DNA from: Antitrichia curtipendula
Taxonomy: Eukaryota; Streptophyta; Bryopsida; Hypnales; Leucodontaceae
Direction: 5' to 3'
Length of the DNA stretch: 64,000 nt
Assembly (NCBI GenBank): GCA_951230915.1
Contig: OX579639.1
Location: 3,348,001 to 3,412,000, forward strand
In this document: in pieces, positions 23,660 to 36,025 of the stretch
Position numbering within the stretch: the first letter of the stretch is position 1
How the letters are laid out: every line of letters starts with the position of its first letter
Notes under the pieces: model-generated
Databases searched by the model: none
Seen by the model: the letters and a program-made list of their open reading frames with translations, nothing else
Told to the model about the DNA's origin: nothing
Translations under genes and position numbers: made by a program

Positions 23660-24185
23660 GTTGTACGTGCGAGGAAACATCCTCGGGTGCAAAAGGTGTG
23701 CATATGCAAACACGCAATAAGCAGATTCGGGGTCGGCACTTTTATGGCCATGTATTTAATTGTTTTGGTGATCCTATTCGGCGCGTTCGCAATTGATTTC
23801 GAGTTTTGATAATTTCGCATTTTCATATCATGATTGCAAGTTCTGTGTAGAGAGAATCTGCGTGTTTTTTCCTCTTGGAAATGAGATGCGAGAGAATGTG
23901 CCGAATAGTTCAGACGCTATTCACTATGTCCGTGCTCTCTATCCGACAATGACGCAGATTGATGTTTGGAACCCTAAATACGTTCCTTTTATGCAGGTCC
24001 AAGTCCAACCAGTATCCAAGCACCTCGCTCATGCAGATTGAGGATGTTAATACATCTGAGGAGGTGAACTGGTACCTCGGAAGTTTGGCGTATGTTTACA
24101 AGGTCAAGACCAAGAACGGATCCCAGTTCCGTTGCGTCTGGGGCAAGGTTGCCCGCCCTCGTGCTATGTTCAGGAGCAATCTCAC
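23660..24185 (+). pseudogene. Decayed copy of ribosomal protein eL33 (RPL35A)
   Basis: Two exons are readable. Exon 23660-23695 follows an acag acceptor and encodes LYVRGNILGCK. Exon 23997-24185 starts after atgcag; the junction codon makes Arg, followed by [11 protein letters not shown] and later [10 protein letters not shown], ending in RSNL at a gtaagt donor. These are hallmark eL33 sequences, with introns kept, so it is not a retro-copy. Against a working gene: no MVKGRQGERV-type first exon and no PPKSMGARVRVFMYP-type last exon were found nearby. Compared with the conserved family, three in-frame losses remove about 1, 1 and 7 residues, the last deleting the HGNSGVV loop. A fragmentary, non-functional duplicate is the best reading. 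Confidence 0.7.
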
Positions 24186-25043
24186 GTAAGTTTTTTCTAC
24201 CGTTCGTGCCTTTTGTCTTTTGTTGGTGCTGAATAATTTACATGAGTTAGGTTTTGTTAGGGTTTGTGATCTTGTCGACTACAGTAGCTTGTGAGTCTCT
24301 CATTGTGCTTTATCTGAATATGTTTTGTCCAAGTTTTTAAACGTTTTGTTTTTTATACCCCTGGGAATGGCTATGTTTTGGTTTCGTTCTGTGTATTATA
24401 GTTTGCTGACATGTGCATAGTTAAAATTAAATTAAAGATTCTAACAAAGTGAAGAATTCAAGTGAAGAATCCTTGAACTAATATTCAGCTTGTAAAAAGT
24501 TTGTTTCAGATTCAATAAATTCAGTTTCTTATTAGGGTTTGATCAATCATCTTCCCAGCTTCAAGGTTGAGAAGAGGAGCAGTAAGATGATTGATTAGCG
24601 ACGTGAGGTTACTGTTCTTGTACATCACCATTGAAATTTTGAACTCGTCTGATTAATTACGAAGTTGTTTTCTTTCCAATCTGAGTCTGTTCTTAGATTC
24701 TCGTGGTGAAGTTTCTTTTCAATGGAGCTGCTCTTAATTGTTGCATCGCCCGAGTTCGACTTGTGGGCTTGTTCTGTTGCTATTGCACAATTTTCGCGCC
24801 TCCACGATTCAGTCAATTTCATGTGGACAAACAGCATGTGGTCAATCCATTTGCTTGAAGACAGATTCATTGGCTTCGAAAACATTCTAATGGGGTTTCA
24901 TGGCGTGTTTCTAAAGTTTGCAGGTATTCTGTGTTCTTGTGTGTAGAATCCTAGAGTGACGAGCCGCATTTTTTATTGCTGTAGAAGCAAATCTTCTGCA
25001 ACCAACAAGAAGCGAATTTTTTTTGTTAGAAAGGTTGAAAAAA
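24186..25043. other. Between the eL33 relic and IPK1; probable IPK1 promoter and leader
   Basis: No exon matching the end of eL33 was found. T-rich stretches and AG|gt sites are frequent, and the IPK1 leader may include introns here. The frame 24722-24946 (74 codons) shows no family resemblance. Confidence 0.4.
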
Positions 25044-28000
25044 ATGAGACCTGCATCTGGTCTGAGCAGGGGTGCTAAGAGCGGTCCTCATGTCGCCGAT
25101 ACTGCAGACAAGCTTGAATTTCAGTCCATGAGAGTGACAGAGTTGCATGAAGAGGATGCAGAGGGTTGGTCATATAGGGGCGAAGGCGCTGCCAATATTG
25201 TGCTGGCTTACAATGGCCATCGACCTTCGTTTGTAAGTTTTTCAACATCGTCAAAATAGGTTTAGCGTTTGCACATCAGATTTAAAGTACGGAATGTATG
25301 GATCTATTACCCATAATATGATTGAGCTGCAATTCTTAGCTCATTTACGTGTACTTGTAGTGCATAGATCTGATGGTGAGTTGGTTGCACTTTGCAGCTA
25401 AATGCTAGATGAAACCAAGTTTTAGGAAAATTTTACTGATATTTGATTGGTCGAACCTAACGTCAGCGGAATGGTTCTGGCAGATTGGGAGAGTTCTACG
25501 CATACGCAAAGCTCCCAAAAACGATAGTCAGGTTATTGAAACTCAGAATCAAGTGAAGAAGGATGCCAAGCCAGTTTTATCTGAGGATGAAAGCAAACTG
25601 TGGAGGGAATGGCCAAGCATGGGTGTGGCAACAACATCTGCAGCCCTGGCACATGTGTATGCCTGTGAAATCATGCAGCCGTTACTGGGGAAAGATCATG
25701 TCGACGCCGGGGTAGACATTCTGAACGCCTTCTTTTGCAAGTACCAATATTTTCAAAATACAGCTAAAAGTGATTCTGATAGGACTTGCTGGCTGATGTC
25801 GGTACTTGAGAAACAAACTCCTTATAATCTACTTCCCAAGTAGTTTATAAAGTGGGCTCAAAGTTGGAGAAACTGTGTGGAGCACTATGAAACTTGACTG
25901 ATATGTACGGGGTACTGAATGTATGGGTCACTGAATGGATTGGATGATTGCTTTGTAGCTTCTTGTCTTCCTGACGACGGGGTTCCTGGAGTCTGTAAAC
26001 AAAGATGTAGTTGCCAAGCAGCCAGAATGGAGGAGCAAGGATGCCAAGATGGATATGGCAGGGGGTGTTGCTCTTTTGATCGCAGATCATTCTTCTTTTC
26101 ATACCATTCCAGGTGAGTAAAGAATACTAGCTACATGAGCTCTGTTTCCTAATTTCCTTGATTTGTATTGTTGTTTATGTGTCAAGTCAATCTTCCGCTT
26201 GTGTCTATTTTTTATTACCTAGAGAATTAATCAGGTATGCTACGAGAGGCTCTGTCCCTGTAGCACTGGCTTGCTATTTGAGTAAGGTCCTACTCAAACT
26301 TCCTCACACGTAGCTTTTGTCAATGAAATTCCTCCTCCCCTTCGGTCCAGAGCTAATGAAACATCTCCATTGGAGTCAATCGTTCCTATCTAGCACTTGT
26401 TTATATGGTACCATGTAAGAAGTTCTTAACATTTACAGTGTCTGAGTCAGTTGAAGGAAGCTGCCAATTGGAGATTTAGTTGGCGGATGTTGATCGACGT
26501 TCACATTTCTCTTGAAACTTACCATTTTTCTTTCAATTAACAGGGAAAGTAAAAGATTTGCCACAAACTATCACCGTTGAACTCAAGGTAATGTTTGCTA
26601 CAGTATGTAGTGTGCGAAACATTTATGGATTACCCTGATGATCTTCAGATATGAGTATGGTTGATCGCCGTAGGTAGTGCTTGTGCATCATGATTGTGAG
26701 ACGTGCTCATTAGATTATATACCGCTCATTGTTGTCTATCAAGAATGTGAAGCGTTACTGACAATGTATCTGTATGATTGTACGAGTATTGGTTCAACAA
26801 GATCTGATGATACTGGATTTTGAATTCTGCAGCCGAAGTGGGGTTGCTTACCAACATCAGCAACAATTTCTGAAGAAAACAGTGTGAAATTGCATGTCCC
26901 ACGTTTTACATTGCACCAGCACCTGAAGCTTCAGGAGGGCAAGGTTTGACATCAGCCATTTGTACAGTACACCCAATGGCATTGTGTCTTCCTAGACTAA
27001 TTTGTGACTAGGTGAAGTTTGTAGTTAGAGTGAACTTATTGCTGGAACGGCTCTGACAATGCCAACTTCTGCTCCCTGTTGCGTGTAGGAATCATGGTCT
27101 CCTTGTAGAGCATCATGATAGGAGTCTGAAGTTAGTCTTTCAAATTTCTGGAACTGGATTCTATTTCCTGATATTTTTTGTCTGCATTTTGTGCAGATTA
27201 AGAGCTTGAGCAAGTACTCACCTCTGGACCTTTTCTCGGGCAATGTGAAGGGCCTTACCAAGGCCCTTGTTGATCTGTTTGACACACCACAAAACAATGT
27301 CCGGGTGTTTTTGGCAGGAGAGGAGATTTTTGGAGGCCCTGAAGATGGCGGGTCAACTGATGAAGCGATCATCTCTTTGGATAAGAAACTTGCAGGAGTT
27401 TCAGTAGCGCCGGAGGGGGAACGTGTATCAGCGTTTCAGCAATTGGTGGCAAGTGCACTAAACAATAGCAAAGTACTGGATCAGTTGCTGAGAGTGCAGA
27501 AACTAGATGCATATGACATTGAGGGTGCAATCTTGGCTTACAAGAAGTTTATCGGGATGACAGATGATGCAGGTCAGTTAAGGCTCTATACCATGGGAAA
27601 TTTTCTGGGAATGATTGTGAATGTGGACGCTATCTTGCAGTGCGAATTCGTGGTCCAGTATGTGGGGTTTCCATTATTATGTATTCTCTGATTCAATAAG
27701 AATGATATCTCAATCCTAAACTATTGGTCTGATGTTTTGGTGGTTCTATCATGGACAATCGAGGGTGGAGAATCTTATCAATTCGTAACAGTGCTAGTTT
27801 GATCATGTACCAAATATGGTAGCGCTCTCAATTTGACTGAAATCTTCTTTGTGTGCTCATCAAACGCAGACGACGGTCCAGATGCAGCAGTCACTACCAC
27901 TTCTAGAGCTGGGAGTGACACGGTTGAGTCAGGTAGTACCTGCGTTGAGAATCTCGCTTTAGAGGATGAGAGCGAGCACACGAAAAGAGACAAGGCGTGG

Positions 28001-28373
28001 ATCAAATCCCTGTCCTGGGAAGAAAGTCGCTGTGTGGTTCGAAACTTCTTGATTGCAGCCACTGCCAAAGATTGTGGCCTCATGATCACGTTACGGCCAT
28101 TGTACAACAGACACGGAACACCATTTCCCGTACCTTCGACTTTTATTGAGGCATGTCCGACAACAGGCCAGGAGTACACTTGTAAGGTAAGAGATTGGAT
28201 GGACATTTTTCTGTACTTCGACTTCAGATTTTATTCGAGCTGTGATTTATGATGTTATTTCATGTCAACAGATAGCATTCTTGGACTTGGATACGAAGCG
28301 ACTGAAGAAAATGCCGGTCTACCACTCGATTGACCAAAAGATCGTCGATACTTACAAGGCATGTGTACAGTGA
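25044..28373 (+). CDS. IPK1: Inositol-pentakisphosphate 2-kinase (IPK1), eight exons
   Basis: Exons 25044-25232, 25484-25711, 25959-26112, 26544-26587, 26833-26943, 27197-27572, 27870-28186 and 28272-28373 join in frame with GT..AG borders to about 506 residues, a little longer than the roughly 450 of Arabidopsis IPK1. IPK1 phosphorylates the 2-position of inositol pentakisphosphate to make phytate (InsP6), using ATP. Family marks: the nucleotide-loop WSYRGEGAANIVLAY, GRVLRIRKAP, LLGKDHVDAG, LIADHSSF, ELKPKWGCLPTS, SPLDLFSG, FDTPQNNVRVFL, LDQLLRVQKLDAYDIEGAI, ATAKDCGLMI and a C-terminal FLDLDTKRLKKMPVY. The ATG at 25044 is the first in frame after T/A-rich leader. Exons 6-7 encode an acidic, Ser/Thr-rich segment where the Arabidopsis protein has a CxxC zinc motif; none is seen here. 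Confidence 0.93.
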
Positions 28374-30333
28374 CCAGCAAATCAATGCCTATCATCAGCT
28401 GTATATGGACTCGAAATCCGTTTGCTTCATTCATCACGTTTGCAGGTGTTTCCACGAGCACATTATGTGGTAGGAACCCTTTTGTGTGCTTTTCAACTAG
28501 TTTTTATGGTTTGTCTCATTAGAGTGGAACTTTTTAATGTGGGTATGTTCCCCATTTCTGAGAGAATTCCAATGCACTAGACTAATTATGTATCATTTTG
28601 ATACTGTATGAATAATGGAATTTTCTTAACCCCTAAATGGTCCAGGGGACGTGTTGTGTCTCTGCAAATCTCGTAGACTCTGGGTTTTGTACGCAACCAC
28701 TGTAGATAGTATGGACCGACTTGACCGAGAGAACAGGCCCTAAGGAAAGTGAGCTCTTGAAGTGCTGGCAATGTGTAGACATCTGTTTGGAACGTTGTGA
28801 ACGAATAGTGTAGCTTGAATTGTGTAAGGCAGTGCGTGGAGTACGAGCACACCGATGAGTGGTATTAAGGAGTGTCCGTTGGCACGTCCTGGAGAGAATA
28901 ACTTGTCAATTCAAAGGAATGTTGCAAGCATGCTGTGCCGTGCAGCAGCCTGGCCCTCTCTACCAGATCATGGATGGACAATACGCTCAGTATTTTTGGA
29001 GACATGTGCTTGCAGGCATTTTTAGAAAGTCAGTCAGAAATAGACATTCTTGCACTTGAATGTGTGTGTGAATGCTTACATAAGGTTTGAAGTGCATTGA
29101 ATTACACGATACTTCTCCAATACATATTCAAATCATTCTGCAAGTGTTGAATTACATAATACTTACATGCATTGTTTTCACAAGGAACGTTTTTTAGATC
29201 CTTTTTTAGATGTCGAGTTCAAAAATGCTAGTAATATGTACATTTCATTTGTTTAGACATTTTATAGTTTCATATATTATAAAATTTCTTAGGTTTCTAA
29301 ATATACAAACTCTAGAAATGTTAGATTTTTGTGAATAGGATTCATTGTCATGAAGATTGACAACTTACAAGTCTTATATGTTCAATCTCATGGTACCCTT
29401 GACAATCGATATGGGACAATTGCATCTTGTAAAACATATCAAATATTAGATGGAAATAACATTGAAATGTAAGATCTGTCAATGTATTGTAAAGTCTACC
29501 AATTTGGATTGCAAATGGGGGATTTGGGGAGAATTTATGAAAATACCTATTAGAAAACCCACTTTGATTTTTTTGTGTATAGGAATTCTTTGAAGACCCC
29601 TCCATGATGACATTAAAACACAAGGAAATATAAGAATTAGCAGATACTACCATCCCTATTTCAGTTTTGGACATTGCTTGGTTAGAATGATAAATCTTTG
29701 AAGGCCATTATATGTGATCTGAGGCCTCTAGAAGACTGTTTCATCTTAGTTTCCATCTTCTCTCTCTTCACAAATTCCAAAAGTTCCTACTTACTAGATT
29801 CTTCTTTGAAAGCTAGGGAGTGTTTGGCGGGTTGATGGCCTATGTTTGCCACATTGTTTCTAAAATTCCAATTAATTTGAGTTCAACACTTTAAAATATT
29901 CCTTTTTGAAGAATTTGGCTTTACCCTTAGGAAAAAATTGAACCCAAGAAGAGGCCACTATATAATGCAAAAGTTTGGGTGAGAAAGAAACTTTTGAACT
30001 CCCTAATTGGGCCAAGAATTGCATGAAAATGTATCATGATTGTTGAATCCATCTCTATGATCTCATTAATCACACACATCCTACAAGTATCTACACACCA
30101 AGTGGGTGCTACCAACCTTTAGTGATCCTACGTGGTGGTTCTAATGATGATGTGGACACCCTCATATTCACCTCAATTAGTATTAAAATTATTAAGAAAA
30201 CTCAAAGTCTCTTAATGGATCCTATTTCCTCCTAATGACTCATTACATTCAAACAAATTTAGTATTTGTGTCACATAGCATCAAAAGCCACTTATTGTAA
30301 GTGTGTAAAGAAGAGAAGACAAGTTTTTTATAC
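28374..30333. other. Intergenic downstream of IPK1
   Basis: The IPK1 3' untranslated region should lie at the left. A lone TTAACCCCTAAATGGTCC end like family B occurs at 28626. Open frames around 28586-29059 show no recognisable product. The rest is AT-rich with nothing identified. Confidence 0.45.
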
Positions 30334-30830
30334 AAGTGGGGTAGTATTAGGTAAACAATCCATGTGGGATATATGAATTAGGATTAGTAGGCTCTCAACT
30401 ACTCATAGTTAATTCAACAATATAAGTTTTGTTCAGAATAAAATTTTAGACCTCATTTAGGCATACTATAATAATTTTTTTCAAAAAGAACTTTGAACTA
30501 AGTTGATGTGGAAAATTGAGCTAACTTCCATTTTCAAAAATCCGTTTTAGATTTTAAGCCTCCAATCAAAAGTTATAGACAAAATTTAGAGAAGGGTTGA
30601 AAGGGACAATTTTTTTACAATCTCAAACATAATTTTTGAATTTTGTTCAAAGATTGTTTTGGGAGGCTTGAAATCACAAACTTATTTTTGGAGATGAAAC
30701 TAAAATTGATTTTTCAATTTTTCTTAGTTTAAAGTTTTTGAAAAAACTTATTCTACTATATCTAAATAAGGTCTGAAATTCTACTTCTAACAAAAATTTT
30801 ATGTTTTGACAATATGTGGTCAAGCTCTCA
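30334..30830. mobile_element. Fold-back element, family D, copy 2 (diverged)
   Basis: The left arm (aagtggggtagtattagg..tcatagttaattcaac..agacctcatttaggcatac) and right arm (tctaaataaggtctgaaattctacttctaac) are imperfect inverted repeats. They correspond block by block to the element at 11580-12146, including the central tccgttttagattttaagcctccaatcaaaagttatagac. Confidence 0.6.
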
Positions 30831-31123
30831 TCTTTGAATTATTCCATATCCTTTGAAGATTTATGATGGACAATGCATTTCACTATGAGCACAATGTCTC
30901 CACCCCTCAATCTCACAAAATCTCAATAAATTTATTCCCTTAATATATCATCAACATAATTCTTGATGGTAAGTGGTCAAATGACAAATAGGTAATTGAC
31001 TAAATGGATTGTTAATAGATTCTCCGTATTGTCTTGCATTTTTTAATAATTTAAGATGATGTTGCAATTTGCAAACGGGAATTTCCTCATTTGATGTGAT
31101 AATCTTCTTATTACATTAGATTT
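30831..31123. other. Intergenic left flank of the gypsy element
   Basis: AT-rich. It ends in GATTT (31119-31123), the left copy of the retrotransposon target duplication. Confidence 0.6.
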
Positions 31124-31317
31124 TGTTACAAGTAGACACTCGTCTGGACTTACTAGTGCTTAGCAAGGAGGTAGTTAGAACGGTTATGGTGTCTTCCTTA
31201 TAGCAAGTGAGAGGAGGCCTTCCCTCTCACTTGTCATCTTGTTTACTTATGAATATTATTAATATGAGAAACCTTGGTTCATGATGTAAGAGTGTCGACA
31301 TGAATGGATCCCTAACA
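31124..31317 (+). repeat. Left LTR of the gypsy element
   Basis: 194 bp, TGTTACAAGTAGACACTCG..GGATCCCTAACA. It differs from the right LTR at a few positions seen by eye (caagtagacactcg against cgagtagacacttg; ggccttccc against ggcctttcc). Confidence 0.95.
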
Positions 31318-32430
31318 TTATGACAAGTCCCGAATGTTCACGCTCTTAGGAATAATGCTTATTAGACTGAAGGGAGGAAGGAGGTAGTGATGGTGCTTAT
31401 GAGAGGATCTCATGATCATGAGAACAGGAGCATGAGATGAAGTTGAGAATTCAACTTCCATGCGAGCATGATCCATCTGCAACGATGAGCATGAATTTCG
31501 TGAACTGCGAATAGGCTTATATCTGAATTTATGTGAATGTTATCGTGATTCCGTCGTAGTAGTATTGACGAAGATCGGCAGCAAATGTCGGAGTTATCAA
31601 CGTTGGAATTTTAAGTATCGACGTGATATATCAACGTGATGTCGAAATTATGGCATGGTGCGGTTTCGTTCAAGAGTGTCCAATTCCAGCTTCAATCCAC
31701 GACGTCCAGGCATTCCTTGCATTTGCAAACTTTTACCGTCATTATATATGTGATTACAAGGACCTTAGATACCGAAACTTGGTTCTAATTTTTGGTTCTC
31801 AGTAGAAGCACCGAGAAGTCGATAAGGCGATGAGATAAGTCCAATCAACAAGCATTTAGGTTATGTTATTTGAAAATGTGCTTTACTTCATCTCACCGGG
31901 TGCAGCGTGATAGCGATGACGAGCTTGATCTCATTATAGAAGAAACAGATAGAATCGAGGTTGAGAGTCAATTGCAATTAATAGAAGCATTTGATAATGT
32001 TGCCACGACTTTAACTGAGACAACGTCACAAGCGTTGGAGGACAGTGAGCATCCTGCAGAATTCATGATCAACCCGTATGGTGTTACCAGTGTACCCATG
32101 AGCTACCTTAACGCGTTAATGCAATATGATGAGGTAAACCCGCAATTCTTTGAAGAAACCGATTCTTTTGCCGAACCGTCCGTTTCCTATCAGGAACTTT
32201 GATCAATTCGGCATGTAAACATGGAAGTTGTATTTTGACGGATCTTGCTCAAAGAATCTTGGTTCAACAGCGGGGGTGAAACCACATTACTACATCATGA
32301 AGATAGCTCATGCTCATCCAAACCTATTTTCGTTTAAAAATTATTCACGATAGCTTGTTGCTCTTTTCGTTTAAAAATTATTCAGGTACGATATGACACA
32401 ACGTATTACAGAAAATAAAGACCAGTAACC
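31318..32430 (+). other. Gypsy leader with a reverse-transcriptase fragment and an acidic open frame
   Basis: The 1.1-kb leader is long for such an element. Around 31677-31775 it encodes a peptide containing VQAFLAFANFYRHYI, a diverged copy of the segment ELQAFLGFTNFYRRFI in this element's own reverse transcriptase. From 31870 to 32202 there is a 110-codon open frame rich in Asp/Glu/Thr (DELDLIIEETDRIEVE) with no known family. Either could be captured or rearranged sequence. Confidence 0.6.
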
Positions 32431-33129
32431 ATGGATCAAGAAAGACTTAATACGGAAGGTGCCCCGTTGGTGCCGGATGGAGTAGGGCCCGACTGGGCTA
32501 TGTATATACAACAACAGATTCAGAACGCCTTCCAAGCGGCGATTCCTCATATGGTGCAACAAATTTCTGAGCGAGCAACTCCTCTTCTTTCTACACCTTT
32601 GCAGGGTAGAGACTCCGCGGTATCAAATCCCAACATGTATCGAGGGGAATCCCATCGCAGCAAGGAACTCAAAGTGGCAAAACCGGATAAGTTTACCGGC
32701 AAAAAAGGAGGAGACACTACAAGAAAACGAGGGGTTCTGCGACTGCACTGTGCAACTCATTTTGTAGTTGCATACGTCGTTTGCAACTAGGTGATAATCT
32801 GGAGCCCGCAGTTGCAGTGGACAAGTTGCATGAGTTGTAGTGTAGTCGCAGGGGGTTCATGTCATCGGACAGTATTCAAAAAACTTCATCGACAAATTGT
32901 TCTGACGTGGAGTTTACTGCCATGTAAGGTCAGGTCCTGCATTCGATACTTCAGGCACTTGTAGTCGACTTCTTTGCAACTAGCATACACTCGCTTATGA
33001 CATATCATATGCAACTTGTTCACAACTTTTTTGCAACTAGATTCTGTTGATGTATGACGTCTTTGCCACTACTATGCAACTACAGAGGGATCTGCGACTA
33101 GTTTCTGATGTGTCCAGCTACTCATCAAG

Positions 33130-33940
33130 TATGCGACTTTTATGCGACAAGTTTTCAACTCATGTGCTACTCCTTTGCTACTTTTAAGCAACTTCTGGAT
33201 AACTCCTATGCAACTGATCGTCAACTCATATGCAATTAAATTGCAACTCAAAGTTCACTCAGGTAGAATTCATTTGCAACTAAAAATCGACTCACATACA
33301 ACTAATTTGCAACTCAACACCAACTCACATGCAACTCATTTGGAACTCAAAGCCAACTCATATACAACTAGTTTGAAACTCAATGCCAACTTCCGTGCAA
33401 CTCATTTGCTAAAAAAACCTTACCTCGGGCAAATCGTTTGCAACACATTGCCAACTTATATGCTACCAATTTCCAACTCAGAGCCAACTCAGATGCAACT
33501 AGTCTTCAACTCAAAGCCAACTTATATGAAACTAGTTTGCCACTTTAAGCCAACTCATGTGGAAATAGTTTGCAACTCTAAACCAATTCACATACAACTA
33601 GTTTGCAACTCAAAGCCAACTCAAAAACAACTCTTTTGCAAAAGAAGGCCTACTCATAAGCAACTAGTTCGCAACTCAGAGCCAACTCAAGAGCAACTAC
33701 GTTGCAACTCGAAGCTAACTGCCATACAATTAGTTTACAACTGAGAACTGACTCACATACATCTAATTTGCAACTCAAAGCCAACTGATATATAACTAGT
33801 TTGCAACTGAAGACTGACTCACATACAACTAGTTTGCAACTAAGAGCTGACTCATATACAATTAGTTTGCAACTAAGAGCTGACTCAGGTACAACTAATT
33901 TGCAACTAAGAACTAACTCACATACTACTAGTTTGCACTG
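33130..33940. repeat. Left subterminal GCAACT repeat array of the CACTA element
   Basis: Dozens of near-copies of a roughly 20-23-base unit of the type gcaactcaaagccaactcat, with gcaactagttt between. In En/Spm such subterminal motifs are the binding sites of the TnpA-type protein. The array is free of stop codons in one plus frame, which makes a false 200-codon open frame. Confidence 0.9.
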
Positions 33941-33990
33941 CATTCCAAAATTTTTTGCTGTTAAGGGAATTCTCCACATATTCAAACTCA

Positions 33991-35644
33991 AGATCCATAA
34001 TATCTCTGAGCTTTTTCAAAGTTTGTGGCCTGTGTTTATCCTAGTGAATAACACTCATATCAAGTATCAAAGGGGCAAAGGCCCTCATAGTTCGGTCCCA
34101 AGTAGTCTTCCTAGAAGAAGAGGCATCAATTTGACCATTTGACTTCACATGTAATTCATTTGGTCTTTTGCCATTATTGCTTCTTTCTTCTGCTTTCTTC
34201 TCTAACTCTCTGTACCTCTTGCGCTTAGTAGAACGTCCACCACTCTCTGACTGACACACCACTTCTTGTGATTGTACATGCCCTTGCTACAAAGCTGAAA
34301 TAGGGGGAACATGAAATTCAACCATTGCCCGTTGTGGAGGTTCGGTAGGTGGTGGTGGTATGGACTGTGGTGCCTGGTACTCATTGCCACTGTCCAGCTG
34401 GGCTTTAAGGCATTGGTTGTCTTGCAAATCCACCATGATGAGAAGGCGAGGATCTCATTCTGCTACTAGAGGCTTCTCCATATACGCGACTATCATCCTC
34501 TTCAAATTGATTGTCTTCATTCCCTGAAAGAATACAACAACATTAATAGTATTAAAAGTAATGTACAAAAGAGAAAATTCTTATTACTGAACCTTTGTTT
34601 TCTTTAAAAGAAGTTCATTTCTATAAAAAAAATTCAACTCATCTTCTTCAGTGCTATGAGAGTCCTCTGAAGCCGACATATCATCTTCAGCACTTGCATC
34701 TTCACTGATAGCTTTTAGGTCTTCACTGCTAACTCTGGCACTCTTCTGTGTGGGCAATGTTGGAGCTTGAGTATGCTATTCTTGCACACTTTTGCTCTTT
34801 GCAATTGAAGCTCCCCTGCAAACCAACCAACATTATAGCTTTAAAAAAAAAAGATGTAAAAATAATCATCTATTTTTGGAGCCACATAATACATAAAGAT
34901 TTCTGACATTACTTTGGATACTATGCTATGTTGTGTCTATTTTGCAACTACATGGCAAGTAGCAACTGCATGCCAACTAGCTTGCAACTATATGGCAACT
35001 AGCTTGCAACTACATAGCAACTACATGGCAACTAGTTTGCAATTTCAATTACCTCTATAATGCTACAGCAACTTCTTACAAAAACTACTGAAATACTAGG
35101 AAACAAAAATATTGCAACCACCTAATCTTAAACATCATTGGAAGACTAAAGACAATCTCCTAATTTTAGTGAGGCCCTTACAATTCCTTTGATGTTGCTT
35201 TTATAGATTGTACTTGTATTGCTCGCTCCACCATTCTAGCATCTCGACGCAATTCCTTCTCCATTTTCTCATAGTCAATAGAATCCGTGCCAAGCGATTT
35301 TTATTCACCTACCTAAGAAGTCAAGATAATGGTTCAATGAACAATTACTACTTCATTCAACTCTTCAAAAACTCTTTCTATCGCCAGCACAAAAGAATGC
35401 ATAAAGAAAACTATTGTTCTATGTTGTTTGCAAATTGGCTTGAATAGTTCAAAATCTCACAAACTCTACAAACTTGAAAATCATTATTATTAATTGTAAA
35501 TGGCATAGCCAATTCCACACAAAACATTAGTTCCATGAGTTCTTGCTTAGGATTACACCTATCACCAAAGTACTTCACCAAAAATGATTTAATTCCTAAA
35601 TCAATAGATGCATTCGTCATTTCTACACTACTCTTAGAAGTCAT
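33991..35644 (-). pseudogene. Minus-strand accessory-gene remnant of the CACTA element, unassigned
   Basis: Open minus-strand pieces occur at 35644-35411 (MTSKSSVEMTNASIDLGIK..), about 34850-34600 (Ser/Glu-rich, SSEDLKAISEDASAEDD) and 34262-34041 (KKRYRELEKKAEERS-like basic stretch ending TMRAFAPLILDMS). CACTA elements usually carry a second gene on the other strand or spliced together with the transposase. These pieces could be its exons, but I do not recognise a defined domain. The coding order 35644 to 33991 is inferred. Confidence 0.35.
34930..35045. repeat. Internal GCAACTA repeat cluster in the CACTA element
   Basis: Repeated gcaactacatggcaactagctt units between 34930 and 35045, the same motif as in the subterminal arrays. 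Confidence 0.8.
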
Positions 35645-35871
35645 TCATCAGCCACTTTAGGGTTTAGGCGTCCTTGCAGAGTTAGTTTATTCCTTGATAA
35701 ACAGTTTCATATAATAACCCAAAACCCTAACAAATATAAAGGCACAAAGGCTTACAAATGCATACCATTCTGATGACCCTGAAAACATTTCCATTTGAAG
35801 CCTAAGGAAGCCAAAAAGTCTCGCAAAGAAACACCTCCACCGCAAGCTTCTGCTCCTTGTGAACTCTGCTC

Positions 35872-36025
35872 TGCTCGCAGAACCCTCCTCTCGCACAGAA
35901 CCCTCTGCTCCGCTCGCAGAACCCTCCGCTTCGCTCGTAGAACCCTCCGCTCCGCTCGTAGAACCCTCCGCTCCGCTTGTAGAACCCTCCGCTTTGCTCA
36001 CAGAATCCTCTACTTGTAGAACCCT
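35872..36025. repeat. 21-bp minisatellite inside the CACTA element
   Basis: About seven tandem units of the form agaaccctccgctccgctcgt with small changes. On the minus strand it is open and encodes a repeated GAEGSTS-like heptapeptide within a 124-codon frame (35687-36061). It may be expressed as part of the accessory gene, or be simple repeat DNA. Confidence 0.85.

Noticed and set aside
27778..28206. 142-codon minus-strand frame
   Set aside because: It is the shadow of IPK1 exon 7, which has clear homology on the plus strand.
33142..33744. 200-codon open frame on the plus strand
   Set aside because: It is a by-product of the GCAACT repeat array, whose unit lacks stop codons in this frame. 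The peptide is only repeats of NSKPTxxQLV type.
33130..33940. Regularly spaced repeats resembling a CRISPR array
   Set aside because: The spacing is irregular, the units run into each other, and they lie in the subterminal region of a CACTA element in a eukaryotic genome.
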